Under the pieces are notes generated by a model that saw only the letters and a list, made by a program, of their open reading frames with translations, was not told the origin of the DNA and ran no database searches. Positions 63,459 to 64,000 of a stretch of 64,000 bases of DNA are shown piece by piece. The position numbers were made by a program, and so were the translations under genes. Numbering within the stretch: position 1 is the stretch's first letter; each line of letters starts with the position of its first letter. The stretch spans positions 11,657,113 to 11,721,112 of the forward strand of contig NC_087081.1 of the NCBI RefSeq assembly GCF_026151205.1, in the 5' to 3' direction. The DNA is from Bolinopsis microptera (Eukaryota > Ctenophora > Tentaculata > Lobata > Bolinopsidae).

Positions 63459-63497
63459 GTTAGTTTATTACAATAACAGGGTTATTTAGCTGCCCAT

Positions 63498-63585
63498 TTC
63501 TAATTTATTTCTAATTTATTTCTAATTTATTTCTAATTTATTTCTAATTTATTTCTAATTTATTTCTAATTTATTTCTAATTTAT
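63498..63585 (+). repeat. 11-bp tandem repeat (TTTCTAATTTA), about 8 units
   Basis: Perfect units in the intron after the first tail exon. Confidence 0.93.
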
Positions 63586-63848
63586 TTTACCTTTATCTAA
63601 ATCTCTTTTAAACCTGGATTTGACACATTTTGTTAGATACTTTAACTTATGTTCTAATTAAATCTAAAACACACCAGTAGCCTGCTCCTTAACGAGGGCA
63701 AAGTCTACATTTAATGAATCTTTCATTCATTATTGATCATGTTGCGATCAAGTGTACAAATTACCATCTGATTTGCTCTGCGCACTTCTCTTTAAATACG
63801 TTGCCAGACAATGTTAATTGGTATTCTTTTCCGCAAACTGTGTGCAAT

Positions 63849-63948
63849 NNNNNNNNNNNNNNNNNNNNNNNNNNNNNNNNNNNNNNNNNNNNNNNNNNNN
63901 NNNNNNNNNNNNNNNNNNNNNNNNNNNNNNNNNNNNNNNNNNNNNNNN
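63849..63948. other. Assembly gap (100 N)
   Basis: A run of exactly 100 N, a conventional placeholder for an unsized scaffold join. The Ig receptor's remaining exons may be in or beyond it. Confidence 0.98.
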
Positions 63949-64000
63949 CCAAACAGCGAGTGATTGTAATATGGTAGCGACACCTCACACCACCACGTAA

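Overview
This window is metazoan nuclear DNA. It has GT-AG introns of about 60 bp to 5 kb, a cell-surface receptor built from immunoglobulin (Ig) domains, a shuffled-exon SRCR/sushi protein, tRNA-derived SINEs, a LINE reverse-transcriptase relic, many miniature transposons and long microsatellites. AT-rich DNA plus SRCR, sushi and Ig exons suggest a marine invertebrate, possibly a non-bilaterian such as a cnidarian, ctenophore or sponge. I cannot name the species. All multi-exon gene models here were built by hand from splice signals and frame continuity, not from transcripts.

Layout. 1-640 is a long foldback repeat. 3562-5537 (+) is a five-exon gene fragment for a Cys-rich surface protein with a Ser/Thr-rich stalk and a hydrophobic C-terminus. 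6.7-8.5 kb is a nest of tiny GC-rich mobile elements, each flanked by 8-bp target duplications. About 9.2-20.4 kb has grossly inflated homopolymers and almost no coding potential, and looks like a failed consensus. 33636 down to about 20400 (-) is a secreted or surface modular protein: signal peptide, two tandem copies of a ~155-aa domain, a related third domain, a sushi domain, an SRCR domain, a broken SRCR copy and a truncated further copy of the ~155-aa domain that runs into the bad block. A 0.9-kb hexanucleotide array sits between the two SRCR exons. 27.7-28.8 kb and 31.4-35.2 kb hold DNA transposons inside or beside this gene. 36.1-37.0 kb is a GGGA/GGGACGGA array. 37.4-39.9 kb is a second nest of the 8-bp-duplication elements. 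39.6-40.9 kb is a dead LINE.

41459-63458 (+) is a large single-pass receptor gene: 20 exons whose joined coding length, 2523 nt, is exactly 841 codons. It encodes a short signal peptide, about seven Ig-like domains, a transmembrane helix and the start of a cytoplasmic tail with a Tyr motif. It continues past the right edge. A complete two-exon DEDDh-type 3'-5' exonuclease gene lies antisense in its largest intron (54662-55760). The two modular surface-protein genes are head to head, 7.8 kb apart. Their domain content would suit adhesion, self/non-self recognition or innate immunity, but that role is inference.

The strongest novelty candidates are the nested ~80-130-bp elements with 8-bp duplications (four families, three-deep nesting), the recurring ~155-aa domain, and a 35-bp minisatellite that multiplies a 5' splice site.
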